A stretch of DNA of 57,893 nucleotides, from positions 1 through 57,893 of the forward strand of contig JAUCBJ010004742.1 of NCBI GenBank assembly GCA_032718475.1, in the 5' to 3' direction. Under the pieces are notes generated by a model. That model was not told the origin of the DNA. It worked only from the letters and a program-made list of their open reading frames with translations, and ran no database searches. This stretch comes from Nemertoderma westbladi (taxonomy: Eukaryota > Xenacoelomorpha > Nemertodermatida > Nemertodermatidae). Of the stretch, positions 35,889 through 45,254 are shown one piece after another. Numbering within the stretch: position 1 is the first letter of the stretch; each line of letters begins with the position of its first letter. The position numbers and the translations under genes were made by a program.

Positions 35889-36309
35889 GTGAGAGTAACT
35901 AAATATTCATGTCTGTCTAATCCGATAAATTATAATCTCAATATCAAAATTGATATACCGGTTTAATCAACCTTAAAATGCCCGCCGATATATCAAAGCA
36001 AATTCGGAAGTGATAGCTAGATTCGGAAGTGGAACTTTCCCTTTATTGCATCTTCTATTCTAATACCCGGCATTGTTTGTAAATACAACGCCTCGGTGAT
36101 ACAGATGCGGACATTATTCAACTGGTAGTAAGAGGTGCTGTTACTGTATTTGTGTAATTGTGCTTAAGAAGCCACGTTGACATTTCCATGTTAAATGGCA
36201 GATCAGCACCACCAGGTCCAACAAGGTGTTCGCTGGGTCCCCTTAGCGTTGTCAATGTTGAATAACTCGCCACTCCCTACTACTAGGATCGGCATGTTGC
36301 ATTGCAGCC

Positions 36310-36560
36310 GCATTTTTAAGAATGCTGTGCCGGCTTGTCGACAAAATTGCGCCGCCACAACTCCCTATCACCCATGACATTTGCTAGGTCATCCGCATCT
36401 TCAAGGCCTGTGTCCTTTACGATGCGTCTCAAGAAAGTCATGGGCTGTCCACCATACTTATTCACTCCATGAGGCTGCCAAAGTACAAGATTATGCACTG
36501 GCTGGTCCTCACGGCGAAAGCAATGTCCTGCAAAGCGGAGGCGATCTCCCACTCCCACTT
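36310..36560 (-). pseudogene. LINE C-terminal fragment (DRLRFAGHC type)
   Basis: The minus-strand frame reads VGDRLRFAGHCFRREDQPV, then LVLWQPHG and LRRIVKDTGLEDADDLANVM, ending in WRRNFV. This is the C-terminal tail of a widespread LINE class (R-x-RF-x-GH-C-x-RR followed by a DTGL-x-x-x-DL helix). It has no catalytic domain. A more decayed relative lies near 30260-30400. Confidence 0.7.
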
Positions 36561-36867
36561 CGACGAAACATATTTATTTTGGTTTAATATAAATTATAAT
36601 CATAATTCTAGAATACATCGTTGCCATAGAAACACATCAAAAAATTATTTTATTACAATGGTAATCAGTATCAGATAATAAGAATAACTAATTGTTTTGG
36701 TAAGAATAACGTGCGCCGCTGTACACTGCTCCTTTCATTACATTGATAATTTAACATAGATACGGGATATTATTTAACCGGGATTAGATTTGAGCTCCCT
36801 ACGAAAGTGATACAATACCATACTGTAATATTATAATAATTAGCAACTCTTATCTTTTTTATCTCTA

Positions 36868-37793
36868 TAATTTTCTCGAAAGTTAACAATAGGCTTAGGT
36901 TTCTATACAGAAATAAAAATAGTTTAAACACCGACTCCCGCAAGTTACTTTGCTCTTCTTTAATACAGTGTTACATGGACTATGCGTGCTCTTCTTGGTA
37001 TGAAGGCTTAACCAAACAGCTTAAATGTAAATTACAAGTAGCTCAGAATAAAGTAGTACGATTTATTAAAGACTACAAACCTAGGCACCACCTAATTCCA
37101 GATGACTTTTCTGAATCTGGACTACTTAACTTAGATAGTAGAGTTAAGCAGCTACGCCTTAACCATGTGCATAAAGTGTATAATGGTAAATGTCCCAATT
37201 ACCTAAAACAAAAATTCAACAGAGTGCGCGATACACACTCTTACAGTACCAGAGCTAGTGCTTCAAACTTATACCTCCCGAATTGTAAATCCTTTGAATC
37301 TGATACTTTCTTTTTTAACGGCATTAAAAATTGGAACGCTCTGCCTAATGAAATTAAAAACCTAGATAATCAATAACATTCTTTTAAATCTGCAGTTAAA
37401 TCTCACCTCCGTGTGCAATGTAAAAATAGGTACAATAGTCCTACAGTAAGTTATTAGTTTATTAATTATTTACTATTTATACTGTAATTACGTTTTATAT
37501 TAAATTGTTCTGTACATTACATCTTTATCGTTGAGTCGGACATTGTCACGCTCTCGGTAAAGTTGTACATGTACATAGTGTAATTGCGTTTTATATTGTT
37601 TTTAGGTTAGCGTAGTGTAATATTGTATTTGTAACAAAGTAACATAAAGGACCCCCTTGGAAATAAGCTGCAAAGCTTTAGGGGTAATCCTATATGTTAT
37701 GTTGGACAATACCTTTATACCGGTAAATTGTTTGGTGTATTTGTTATTGTTTTTACATAATGTATAAAATAAATCTAAAAAAAAATCTATCTT
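36868..37793 (+). mobile_element. 5'-truncated LINE: RT C-terminus plus 3' UTR
   Basis: The frame runs KVNNRLRFLYRNKNSLN, KLLCSSLIQCYMDYACSSWY, LQVAQNKVVRFI and WNALPNEIKNL, typical of jockey/CR1-like reverse transcriptase C-termini. It stops at 37374-37376 because of a 3-nt TAA insertion absent from a second copy at 49931-50402. The shared 3' UTR (about 400 bases) ends near an ATAAA-rich tail at 37760-37793. The upstream RT domain is missing, so this is a dead copy. Confidence 0.8.
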
Positions 37794-38154
37794 ATCATCA
37801 TGTTGTTTTGGTTAAAAAGTACCTCTTCTGATCCTTCCCATTAATTGCCCTTACTTTCCAATGCAATTGAAAAATTTGCGACTTCAATAGAAAAAATTGT
37901 GTCATGTTAATCTAATTTGCCTTTAATTTCCAAATAATAAAATAGCACCTCAGTTGAAATGAGAGTGCGCCAGTCCAATTGTAAAACATGTCAGATTTCA
38001 AGGTGGTGCGATGCTTGGTATCGGCTTTTCAAATAAATTAAATAAATTGGAGTTGAGCTGTTAATGCAACTGTAATTAATGATGTAATATAATGGTTTTG
38101 TTCAGAAATTGATAAAATGAGGAAGCACATCACCGGGGGTTGAACCAGGGTTAT

Positions 38155-38185
38155 ACGTACGTTTCGGCCTATCAGGCCTCATCAG
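38155..38185 (-). ncRNA. Hammerhead core, incomplete copy
   Basis: The minus strand reads CTGATGA, a 4-bp stem II (GGCC/GGCC), GAAA and ACGTACGTA, identical to the right-hand copy. The bases before CTGATGA (gcggac) cannot pair with those after the cleavage site (taaccctgg), so stem I is absent and self-cleavage is unlikely. Confidence 0.6.
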
Positions 38186-38274
38186 GTCCGCTGTTAGAGA
38201 TAGGATCTATGCAGCTTATAGACTGTCTGTTCAATAGAAGTGGATTATGTGGGATAGCAAGTGTCAGTGGCAAG

Positions 38275-38345
38275 TGGCTCAACTGGTTAGCTCTACTGAT
38301 GAGGCCTGATAGGCCGAAACGTACGTATAGCGCTGGTTCAACCCC
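38275..38345 (+). promoter_or_regulatory. Pol III A- and B-box-like sequences around the hammerhead
   Basis: TGGCTCAACTG (38275-38285) fits the A-box pattern TRGYNNANNNG. GGTTCAACCCC (38335-38345) fits the B box GGTTCRANNCC. The spacing of about 50 bases is in the tRNA-promoter range. This suggests a tRNA-derived, SINE-like unit transcribed by Pol III. Confidence 0.55.
38284..38338 (+). ncRNA. Type I hammerhead ribozyme
   Basis: All conserved parts are present in order. Stem I 5' strand is 38284-38295. CTGATGA is 38296-38302. Stem II GGCC/GGCC with a 5-nt loop is 38303-38315. GAAA is 38316-38319. A minimal 3-bp stem III with a 2-nt loop is 38319-38326. The cleavage triplet is GTA, with predicted cleavage after 38327. 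Stem I 3' strand is 38328-38337, with three pairs, one U-C mismatch, three more pairs and G-U pairs. Such short stem III hammerheads are known from animal Penelope-like elements and SINE-like retroposons, where they may act as dimers. Confidence 0.8.
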
Positions 38346-39477
38346 CGGTGACGTGCTTTCTCATTTTTTCAATTTCTGAACATAACCTATCATATCATTT
38401 CAAGTAAATAACGTGGTACATGCCGTGCAGACAATTGTAAGCAATCATGGGAGATCTGTCCATGTTTTACCTATAATTATTTCGAATTGATGCACTTAAC
38501 ATAAATTACGTGCTGCGCGAAGGCCCCTCTCCGTGTAAGTGGTATATGGCCACGTTTCTAAACACCAGCTACTAGGCTAGTGGTAGAGTTCCGTGTATTT
38601 TATAGTCAACTTAGCTAAGTTATTGGTAGAGTCCATATGGTAATGTTAATTTTTTCAATGCATGCTTGCATAAGGATTTTCAAGCAGGCTTTGCTGCGAT
38701 AACATAATATTATCTTTGCCAGTTGCCGCTTGCCTCATATATGATTACCAGACTGGGACACATTCATGTTTTGAAGGCGTTAGTATAGTCGTACCGGTAG
38801 TAGTTAGTATCGTCTGCATAGTCTATGACGACAACAACTATGACTTCCGACTGGGGCTTCATTCTCGTTCTCGATGCAGAACTAGGATTGAAGTAAATTG
38901 ACTCCCGTTTTATCAGGTGTTTCAGTTTCAAATATTTTCTCATCACATCCATGATTGCTGAATATATTTTAGGTTGTTCTCTGTTATATTGGCAGCACTG
39001 GTAAACTTGTCTCGTTTAAAAATGATAATATTGTGAATATCTCGTATAAAATAGTTAGTTTGGAATCATAGCTTAGAGATGGTAATGTAGCCACGTGTAA
39101 AAGAAAATGACATGCGATGTTAGTGGCGGAGTGTACAATACATTGACCAACACTATGGCAATTGATGCGAACAATAATTTATTTATCTATCATTTTAAAT
39201 AATTGATCATGACCTACTATCTATAGTAGGTCATGAATTGATATATCTTTGGGGATGTATTTATCTGAAAATGATGGAGTTACAATGTAGTATTGGTCAG
39301 TGGGGTCAGCATAACTGACCGGTGGGCAGTAATGACCGGCAACAGGTAGTCACGGGTTAGATTTCTGTTGATCGCGAATTCTAATTATATTAGTATGGGA
39401 AACAAAATAGTGCTTTATTTCACCTAAAGGTAATACTATTTAGTAATATAATTATTGTATTATTTTTATCACCACAG

Positions 39478-41046
39478 AGTGCAAATTTGCGTTCCCTGGG
39501 GCAACAGATACGATCTAAACAAACCGGTTTGGTCGCTAGACAACCCATTATTGGACAGGTACAGAGCAGCGACGTCCACAATGCCTTAGAGGCTCACATA
39601 ACCCAACAGAACCAACTAGTGACCCGTCTGCTGCAACAGCTGGCCTCACAGTCCGGCAAAAACAAATACAATGACTCGGTTAATGTAACCTCAACCGACG
39701 ATAGAGTCTCCTTTGGGGATACCGATGTGTCGTCCTCGGATGTTTCCGTCGGGGCGATCGGAATACCGGCGAAACCGACGTCATTCTCACCCGAGACGTC
39801 CCTCGGGTTCATCCAGACGAACAGAAACAATCTGGAGAAACTGGATAGGGAATGCGACTATCTGGACAGGGCATTCCGGGATTACAGGTTGCGATTAGCG
39901 GCGCAGTCCGGGGAGAGAGGGGTTGGGTTGGTGGGGGAAGGAGTCGGTGAGAGTGGGGTAGGTTGGGTGGGGGAACCTCGCCCGGGCGACCGAGTGGTTG
40001 CTGACAGCGGGGCGCCACCGGTCACCGTACCGGATAGCTCCACTAGAGTTCCTGTAAGAAGCGCCGACCCCATCAAGGAGGTTATAAACAACCATGAGTA
40101 CCGCACCCCCGACCCTGCGCCGCGGTCCCTCGTCCACGTCGGAGACAGAATCCCTTACAGACAACCCTCCCCGGACTCACCAAGTCTAGAGTCTTCTATA
40201 AAAACAGCCCCGGACTCTTCCTGTCTGATTCCTTCTGATAAACCTATCCGAGATTCTCCTAGCATGGCATCCTCAGTTAAACCCGTTCTTAAATCACCCA
40301 GTGTTATTTCACCTATTAAATCAGACAGTTCCAGTGTGGTGCCACTAGACCGCCCCGGTGTGGTGCCACTAGACCGCCCCAGTGTGGTGCCACTAGACCG
40401 CCCCAGTGTGGTGCCACTAGACCGCCCCAGTGTGGTGCACCCAGCCCGGGACACCACAAGTCTGGTCTCCTCCCTCTCCAGCCCCCGTTCCCACCAGGCG
40501 TTCTCCCAGTCCCGTCTCATCGGCTCCCAGTGGCAGGAGAAATCCCCCGGGAACTCCATATCAGCGGAAACCGACGAATATTCCACCGATTCCACCACCT
40601 CCGTCGAGGAAGTCCACACGTTGTCGGGGCACCCTGTTGTCGACCAGATTGATGACGTCACAATGTCGGAGGAAGATTCTTTCGAAGAGGAATTGCGTAA
40701 GAAGAGAGAAGAGCGAGAGATGAAAGACGCGGAAGAGAAAGCGAAGCAGGAAGAGGAGCTGGAAGAGTTACGGAGGAGTGGAGATTCGTTGAAGGTTGGG
40801 AAGAGCGAAGAGGAAGATAAGGATAGATGGACGGATGGTGGGAGTGGTGGTGCGGCTCAACCCGACCCGATGCAACGCTACGTGGATATAGTTCGAGCGA
40901 AGAAAGATAACATCTCGAGAGGACTCGACGAGGCGGTTGTAGAAGAGGTTGAGTACGAGACGTCCGATGTTTCTTCTATACAGGAGGTGTTGAGCGCGGC
41001 TCCTAGTGGCGGTAGTTCCGATGGTATGGGATTCGGAGCCTGGTAG
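39478..41046 (+). CDS. OFD1: OFD1 exon 2: C-terminal region
   Basis: This exon encodes residues 434-955. The phase-0 acceptor CACAG|AGT joins Q433 to SANLRSLGQQ. The segment NNLEKLDRECDYLDRAFRDY (about 550-569) matches the conserved OFD1 helix ERLEKAFRSYHRR. A long Ser/Pro/Asp-rich, presumably disordered region follows and includes four perfect copies of a 24-bp unit. An acidic KKREEREMKDAEEKAKQEEE-type helix comes next. The end MQRYVDIVRAKKD, then GFGAW and a stop, parallels the human LEKYMKIIQQ and terminal DDSW. The total of 955 residues compares with 1,012 in human. The weak middle conservation is normal for OFD1. Confidence 0.9.
   Translation, partial: SANLRSLGQQIRSKQTGLVARQPIIGQVQSSDVHNALEAHITQQNQLVTRLLQQLASQSGKNKYNDSVNVTSTDDRVSFGDTDVSSSDVSVGAIGIPAKPTSFSPETSLGFIQTNRNNLEKLDRECDYLDRAFRDYRLRLAAQSGERGVGLVGEGVGESGVGWVGEPRPGDRVVADSGAPPVTVPDSSTRVPVRSADPIKEVINNHEYRTPDPAPRSLVHVGDRIPYRQPSPDSPSLESSIKTAPDSSCLIPSDKPIRDSPSMASSVKPVLKSPSVISPIKSDSSSVVPLDRPGVVPLDRPSVVPLDRPSVVPLDRPSVVHPARDTTSLVSSLSSPRSHQAFSQSRLIGSQWQEKSPGNSISAETDEYSTDSTTSVEEVHTLSGHPVVDQIDDVTMSEEDSFEEELRKKREEREMKDAEEKAKQEEELEELRRSGDSLKVGKSEEEDKDRWTDGGSGGAAQPDPMQRYVDIVRAKKDNISRGLDEAVVEEVEYETSDVSSIQEVLSAAPSGGSSDGMGFGAW
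40333..40428 (+). repeat. 24-bp coding minisatellite in OFD1
   Basis: Four copies of a 24-bp unit (agtgtggtgccactagaccg plus cccc), then a partial fifth. It encodes the octapeptide SVVPLDRP, with one G-for-S change in the second copy. The period preserves frame, so copy number may vary without breaking the protein. Confidence 0.97.
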
Positions 41047-42266
41047 GACATTAGCAGCAGTGGGGAGCCGGAACGTTGTTGGTAATTTATACTTAATTAA
41101 TGGGTTTATAGTTTCTACTGCATTTATTGTAAATAGTTTCTTTGCTACATTATAAAACTATAATCTCTGACTGGAGTGGAGAATCCCCAGTCACCCATCA
41201 CACACGTTATTGTATTATATTATTTTTCACCGTTGATACATTATTTTCACTACTTCCATTAATTTCACAGGATATTTAGTTATCTACAACTCATTGTTTC
41301 ACATTATCTTTATTCCCATGCTTTTCAATCAAAACTGCGTAACAATAAGGCTAAATAATTAATTAGCTTAATATATTACAATGATGGTGAAACAATGCGA
41401 AATATTTACTTATTGCATGGGAAATAAATATAGAATATTATTTTCATCTATATTCTCGTTTTCAATCGTTAACTGATTTAAATCATATAGGTTATACTAT
41501 AGTTCAGTTCTATTTGAGCGCCGGTTCCGTAATCTATTGGTTGTCGGTTCGATTCGATCCCCGCCAGGGTCCACTCAGCCTTTCATCCACAGGGGTCGAT
41601 AGAATTTTTACAGGATTCTCAATAATATCATTGTTAATATTTATGCAATGTGATGAAATGTAAATTATATACAAACAACTCATCACATATTTACCCCGCC
41701 ACCACCGCTACATACTTACTTTAATATATAATTCAATTCTTTTTGCACTTTAATAATGTACAGTTCAATATTTTTTTGCTCTGTACGGCATTTTAATGGT
41801 ATTTTTTTATTATTTGAAACTTGGTTTGTAGAATTATTGTAACTTTTAAGCGTATTTTAAGCATACTTGGTTTGATAGCATTGTTGTATTATGTGATGTC
41901 TTATCTTACTCACTTGACTTAACAGGAATACCTTGTTTTGTACCATTGAAGTGAAAGTGTAGAATATGATATCATAACTTTATCATATTTGTTTTTTTGG
42001 AATGTGAATATTTCTTAATTCTTCGTAATGAAATAATATAGTACAATAATAGTAATTATAATAGTACAAAATATGTCAATTATAACGTTAATATTCTATC
42101 AATATTTATGATGTTGGTTGTTTTAATTAGATCAGAGTACAATTTTTTTTTATTTCAGCTAATAATAATAATTATTAATGTAATTGTAATTAATTGTAAT
42201 GCAATTCAATAAATATTTCAAATGTTGGCTTAGTCTAGAGGATAAGTACATTGGTTGAATTTGTAT
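41047..42266. other. 3' flank of OFD1
   Basis: AT-rich sequence with no gene besides the SINE-like copy listed next. An AATAAA at 42207-42212 is probably too distant to be the main OFD1 poly(A) site; no nearer canonical signal is clear. Confidence 0.4.
41500..41640 (+). mobile_element. tRNA-derived SINE-like copy
   Basis: A GGTTCGATTCGATCCCC B box (with a 5-base internal duplication) is followed by cagcctttcatcc and ggggtcgatagaat. That tail resembles the conserved central or tail motif (CTTTCATCC...GGGGTCGATAAA) found in several invertebrate tRNA-derived SINEs. The A box is not convincing, so the head is decayed. Confidence 0.5.
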
Positions 42267-42620
42267 TAGGGATGCGACAGAGCTCCGGAAATCCGGAGCT
42301 CCGGGCCCATTGTCTGGCGCCGACTCTGGTTCCGGCTCCAGGCAAATTAACCCGGAGTCAATCCGGAGTTTATGTTGTTTAAATTCGAATTAAAATAATG
42401 AGTTTTTCTGATGTATGAATAATGTAAATATCATAATAATTAACATAATTACTCATTAAGTAATTTACAGCTTGTTTTTTTAAGTTTCCTGATAACCCGC
42501 ACCCCCTTGTGAAATTGTTAAAATGTTTGAACAAAAACATTGAAATGATTCAGTTAATTCAATTAATATTCTTCCTTAATTACAAAATCTTAAAATCTTC
42601 TAGAACCCCCATTCCACTGA

Positions 42621-42637
42621 CCCCCCCCCCCCCCCCC
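42621..42637 (+). repeat. Poly-C tract (17 nt)
   Basis: Seventeen uninterrupted C inside the 2.1-kb hAT-like element. Confidence 0.95.
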
Positions 42638-43162
42638 TAATACTTATAATTCTAGAACTATTTTATATTTTAGAACTATATGTTTATTAAATTTATGTAA
42701 TAATTTTAATAGTTATACAATATTTGTGTGCGGAGATTGTATGTCAGTTCCTGATTCAATAATGTAAATAGAGCCCGAGGACCCTCTAAACAGTTGTGAT
42801 ATATCCAAATTACTAATATTATTTTAGATATCCGGTTTATGCCAGCCTACGTACGTAAGGTAGGCGGTACATGTTTTATCGTTTATCAATGACAATATAC
42901 TGAAAACTGCACCAACTCCTGGAAATTAATTAAACAATGTCCCATAAAAATAGTGTCGGTGATAAGTTGACAACAAACCTAAGTTACTGATAGTCTAGTC
43001 GTAAGAAATAAATATAACAGAGTTTGCGTAATGAGCGTGAACTGAAAAGTCTGATAACATTACAGTATATTTTAGCCCAATGGACACCAGATAGGAGAGT
43101 CTTTATACGCAATCAAAATGCATTCCTCTCCAGGAGAAAATCGTCGCAAATATCTGCTGATT

Positions 43163-44019
43163 GGTACTAGTGTGTTATAGCTACACCCCCCCCCCCCCAA
43201 ATTTTTATTACTAGCTAGTTTTTGATATTTCTTTTTTTTGAAATGTTCTAGAACATGAAATACATTTGAAAAAAAATAATAAAATGTTCTAGAACAAATA
43301 TTTTTTGTTCTAGAACAAAAAATATTTGTTTTTTGTTACACTAGTGCCGCCACGCCAAACTCCACATTCTAAGGCAAAACATAGGTATCAAGAGGTCAAC
43401 TTTCGCCCAACAGCTAGCAGAGTTTAGGTGGAAGATGTTACACAAAGAAAACCCATTTTCTGATCTATTGCATTTGATTAGAAAATATTACCCGCTGCGC
43501 GACGTCTGCTAAATAATAAATATTACACAGTATATGTATTCTAAGCATTAATCATTAATTTATCTATGTAACTATCATTAATTTCTGAATATAATGACCT
43601 CAATACAGATAATTTTTAATTTTAATTAGCTATTAAAAAAATACTAGCTAACCCCCCCCCCCCCCCCCCCCCAAAAAAAAACTCATCTTGCCAGCAACTA
43701 ATTCTAAATAAAATAAAAAAAAAATTTCATTTTTTTGAACTGTTCTAGAACAAAAACTATTTGTTCTAGAACTTTTTTTTTTCTAGTTCTGAATAGCTAA
43801 CATGTTCTAGAACATTATTAAAAAAGAAAAATAGTACATTAATTTTTTTAATTTTTTTTAATATTGTTCTAGAACAAAAAATATTTGTTCTAGAACATTT
43901 TATTATTTTTTTCAAATGTATTTCATGTTCTAGAACATTAAAAAAAAAAGAAATAGCAAAAACTAGCTAGTAATAAAAATTTGGGGGGGGGGGGGGTGTA
44001 GCTATAACACACTAGTGCC
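43163..44019. mobile_element. Nested hAT-like MITE with long arms and nine GTTCTAGAAC palindromes
   Basis: Its 857 bp begin GGTACTAGTGTGTTATAGC and end with the inverted copy. It is flanked by the 8-bp duplication TGCTGATT (43155-43162 and 44020-44027). The arms are about 160 bases and near-identical, each including a C13/G14 run. GTTCTAGAAC occurs at 43245, 43286, 43307, 43742, 43763, 43804, 43866, 43887 and 43927. This palindrome contains TTCnnGAA, the core of a heat-shock element. An extra terminus-like word, acactagtgcc, is internal at about 43340. There is no coding capacity. Confidence 0.88.
43652..43672 (+). repeat. Poly-C tract (21 nt)
   Basis: Twenty-one uninterrupted C in the interior of the nested MITE, followed by an A run. 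Confidence 0.95.
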
Positions 44020-44179
44020 TGCTGATTACTCCCAAAAATAAAACTGTAACCTGTTCTATTGAATATAGTTTATTGTTTTGATTAGAATAGCATGCGACTG
44101 TAAACTGCTCATTTCCCTTAATTGATAATTTAACATTGAGGCGAGATATTAATTCGCAGAGTAAGAATTTGCATCAAAT

Positions 44180-44202
44180 CCCCCCCCCCCCCCCCCCCCC
44201 CC
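44180..44202 (+). repeat. Poly-C tract (23 nt)
   Basis: Twenty-three uninterrupted C near the right end of the 2.1-kb hAT-like element, just after a copy of the tttattgttttggtta dispersed repeat (44062-44150). Confidence 0.95.
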
Positions 44203-44691
44203 TGTCTCATGAACACATATCTGTCTATTGTCTACTCTTATAATAATACACTGGAATTATCAATCACCAAACCTCCGGCTCCGTCTCCGGCCGGAGCTCA
44301 TATTGTAACCCGGAGCAACCTCCGGGCTCCGTCTCCGGATGAAATTTTAGCTCTGTCGCATCCCTAATTTGTATTATTAAAGAATATTTTTGATTTTCAA
44401 AATATGCATTAAAATCCTTTTTGTAACATATATAGGCCTAATTAAATACAGTATGTGTGAGTGCTTTATTAATAAATGAATATTATCTTCTTTTTAAATA
44501 AATATGAATTTATTTTTGACAATAGGCTATTTTCAAGGCCTACAGCTTTTTGATAAGTTTAATCTTGCATAGGTATTAGGTAGGTATCTCATTGGTTTAT
44601 AGTCCATGGTGCCACTATATACAATTTTATCATTAAATGTGTAATTTGTTGTTAGATTAAATTTTAACATTTTTATCGTGTCAATTAACAG

Positions 44692-45170
44692 TCACCAGTG
44701 CCGATTGGATTGATTTGCCTGTTTCCAAGTTGAGGTTTGAAAAGCTGGACCCTCAAGATAGCCTTCCGATATGAAATTTTGATGACGCTCCTCCCTAAAA
44801 AGTTTGTACTGATCAGCTGTTTCTGTATTTAAAAAAAAATGCTGTACATATGGGATCAAATTTAACTCAATTTCTAGTGAGTCTATGTTCGTATCGCTTC
44901 CAGCGAGCAGCGTTGGGACCACCAAAGGTCTCTCATTTATTGTTAAGTTATCCTCGTAGGAGTCGTAGGACTGACTTTCGATATAATATGCAGATATGAA
45001 TGTTCGTTCTCCTTGGGCTTGGTTGGAGGCCTTGTCGCTGTCTGTTGTCGTGCAGGATCTAAGTTCGTTTTGTTGCCATGTAAATTCTACAATTATTACT
45101 GTATTATTGCTGTTGTGCAAATTGCGAATACAGAAATGTGAGTTGTTACTGTAAGCTGTATGCCGTTTTT
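44692..45170 (-). CDS. Unrecognised open frame without an ATG, possible spliced exon
   Basis: About 160 codons are open on the minus strand, ending at a TGA at 44692, with no Met codon anywhere. The amino-acid make-up looks protein-like (for example QYKLFREERHQNFISEGYLE and INERPLVVPTLLAG), with mixed charge and no low-complexity repeats. I do not recognise the family. With no ATG it cannot be a complete gene; it could be a 3' or internal exon, a retro-copy or a pseudogene. Possible acceptors CTTACAG (about 45150) and ATACAG (about 45100) lie near its 5' end, and a GTGACT donor-like site overlaps the stop. SRP72 starts within 135 bases on the other strand, so an upstream exon would have to lie within or beyond that gene. 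Confidence 0.35.
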
Positions 45171-45254
45171 GTTTGGTTTATGTTTACTAATATATAATAT
45201 CGAATCTTCTTACCGATCTAATCACCCTCTCAGCCTCTTCAAGTTTTAGAACAA

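Larger units (their letters stand above)
38100..38381. mobile_element. Inverted pair of hammerhead-bearing SINE-like units
   Basis: Arms of about 85 bases (38100-38185 and 38296-38381) are inverted copies separated by about 110 bases. Both begin with gttcagaaattg at the outside and carry a GGTTCAACCCCCGG-type B box and a hammerhead core towards the centre. Only the right-hand copy retains the sequence that pairs as ribozyme stem I. No target-site duplication was resolved. Confidence 0.75.
35889..39477 (+). other. OFD1 intron (3,589 bp, phase 0)
   Basis: The donor is GTGAGA and the acceptor is ATCACCACAG|AGT. The intron contains two LINE relics on opposite strands, an inverted hammerhead pair and dispersed-repeat copies at about 36688-36790 and 37797-37850. 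An imperfect palindrome with atgacctacta arms sits at about 39210-39235. No additional OFD1 exon was recognised inside it. Confidence 0.8.
42267..44366. mobile_element. hAT-like non-autonomous element, 2,100 bp
   Basis: Its ends are perfect 18-bp inverted repeats (TAGGGATGCGACAGAGCT), flanked by an 8-bp target-site duplication ATTTGTAT (42259-42266 and 44367-44374). Both features are typical of hAT transposons. The subterminal sequence is GC-rich with repeated ccggagctccgg words at both ends. No transposase frame exists, so mobility would need a transposase in trans. It carries a second hAT-like element and three C runs outside that nested element's arms. Confidence 0.85.

Noticed and set aside
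40155-40661. A 168-codon minus-strand open frame
   Set aside because: It is antisense to OFD1 exon 2, and its apparent repeats come from the 24-bp coding minisatellite.
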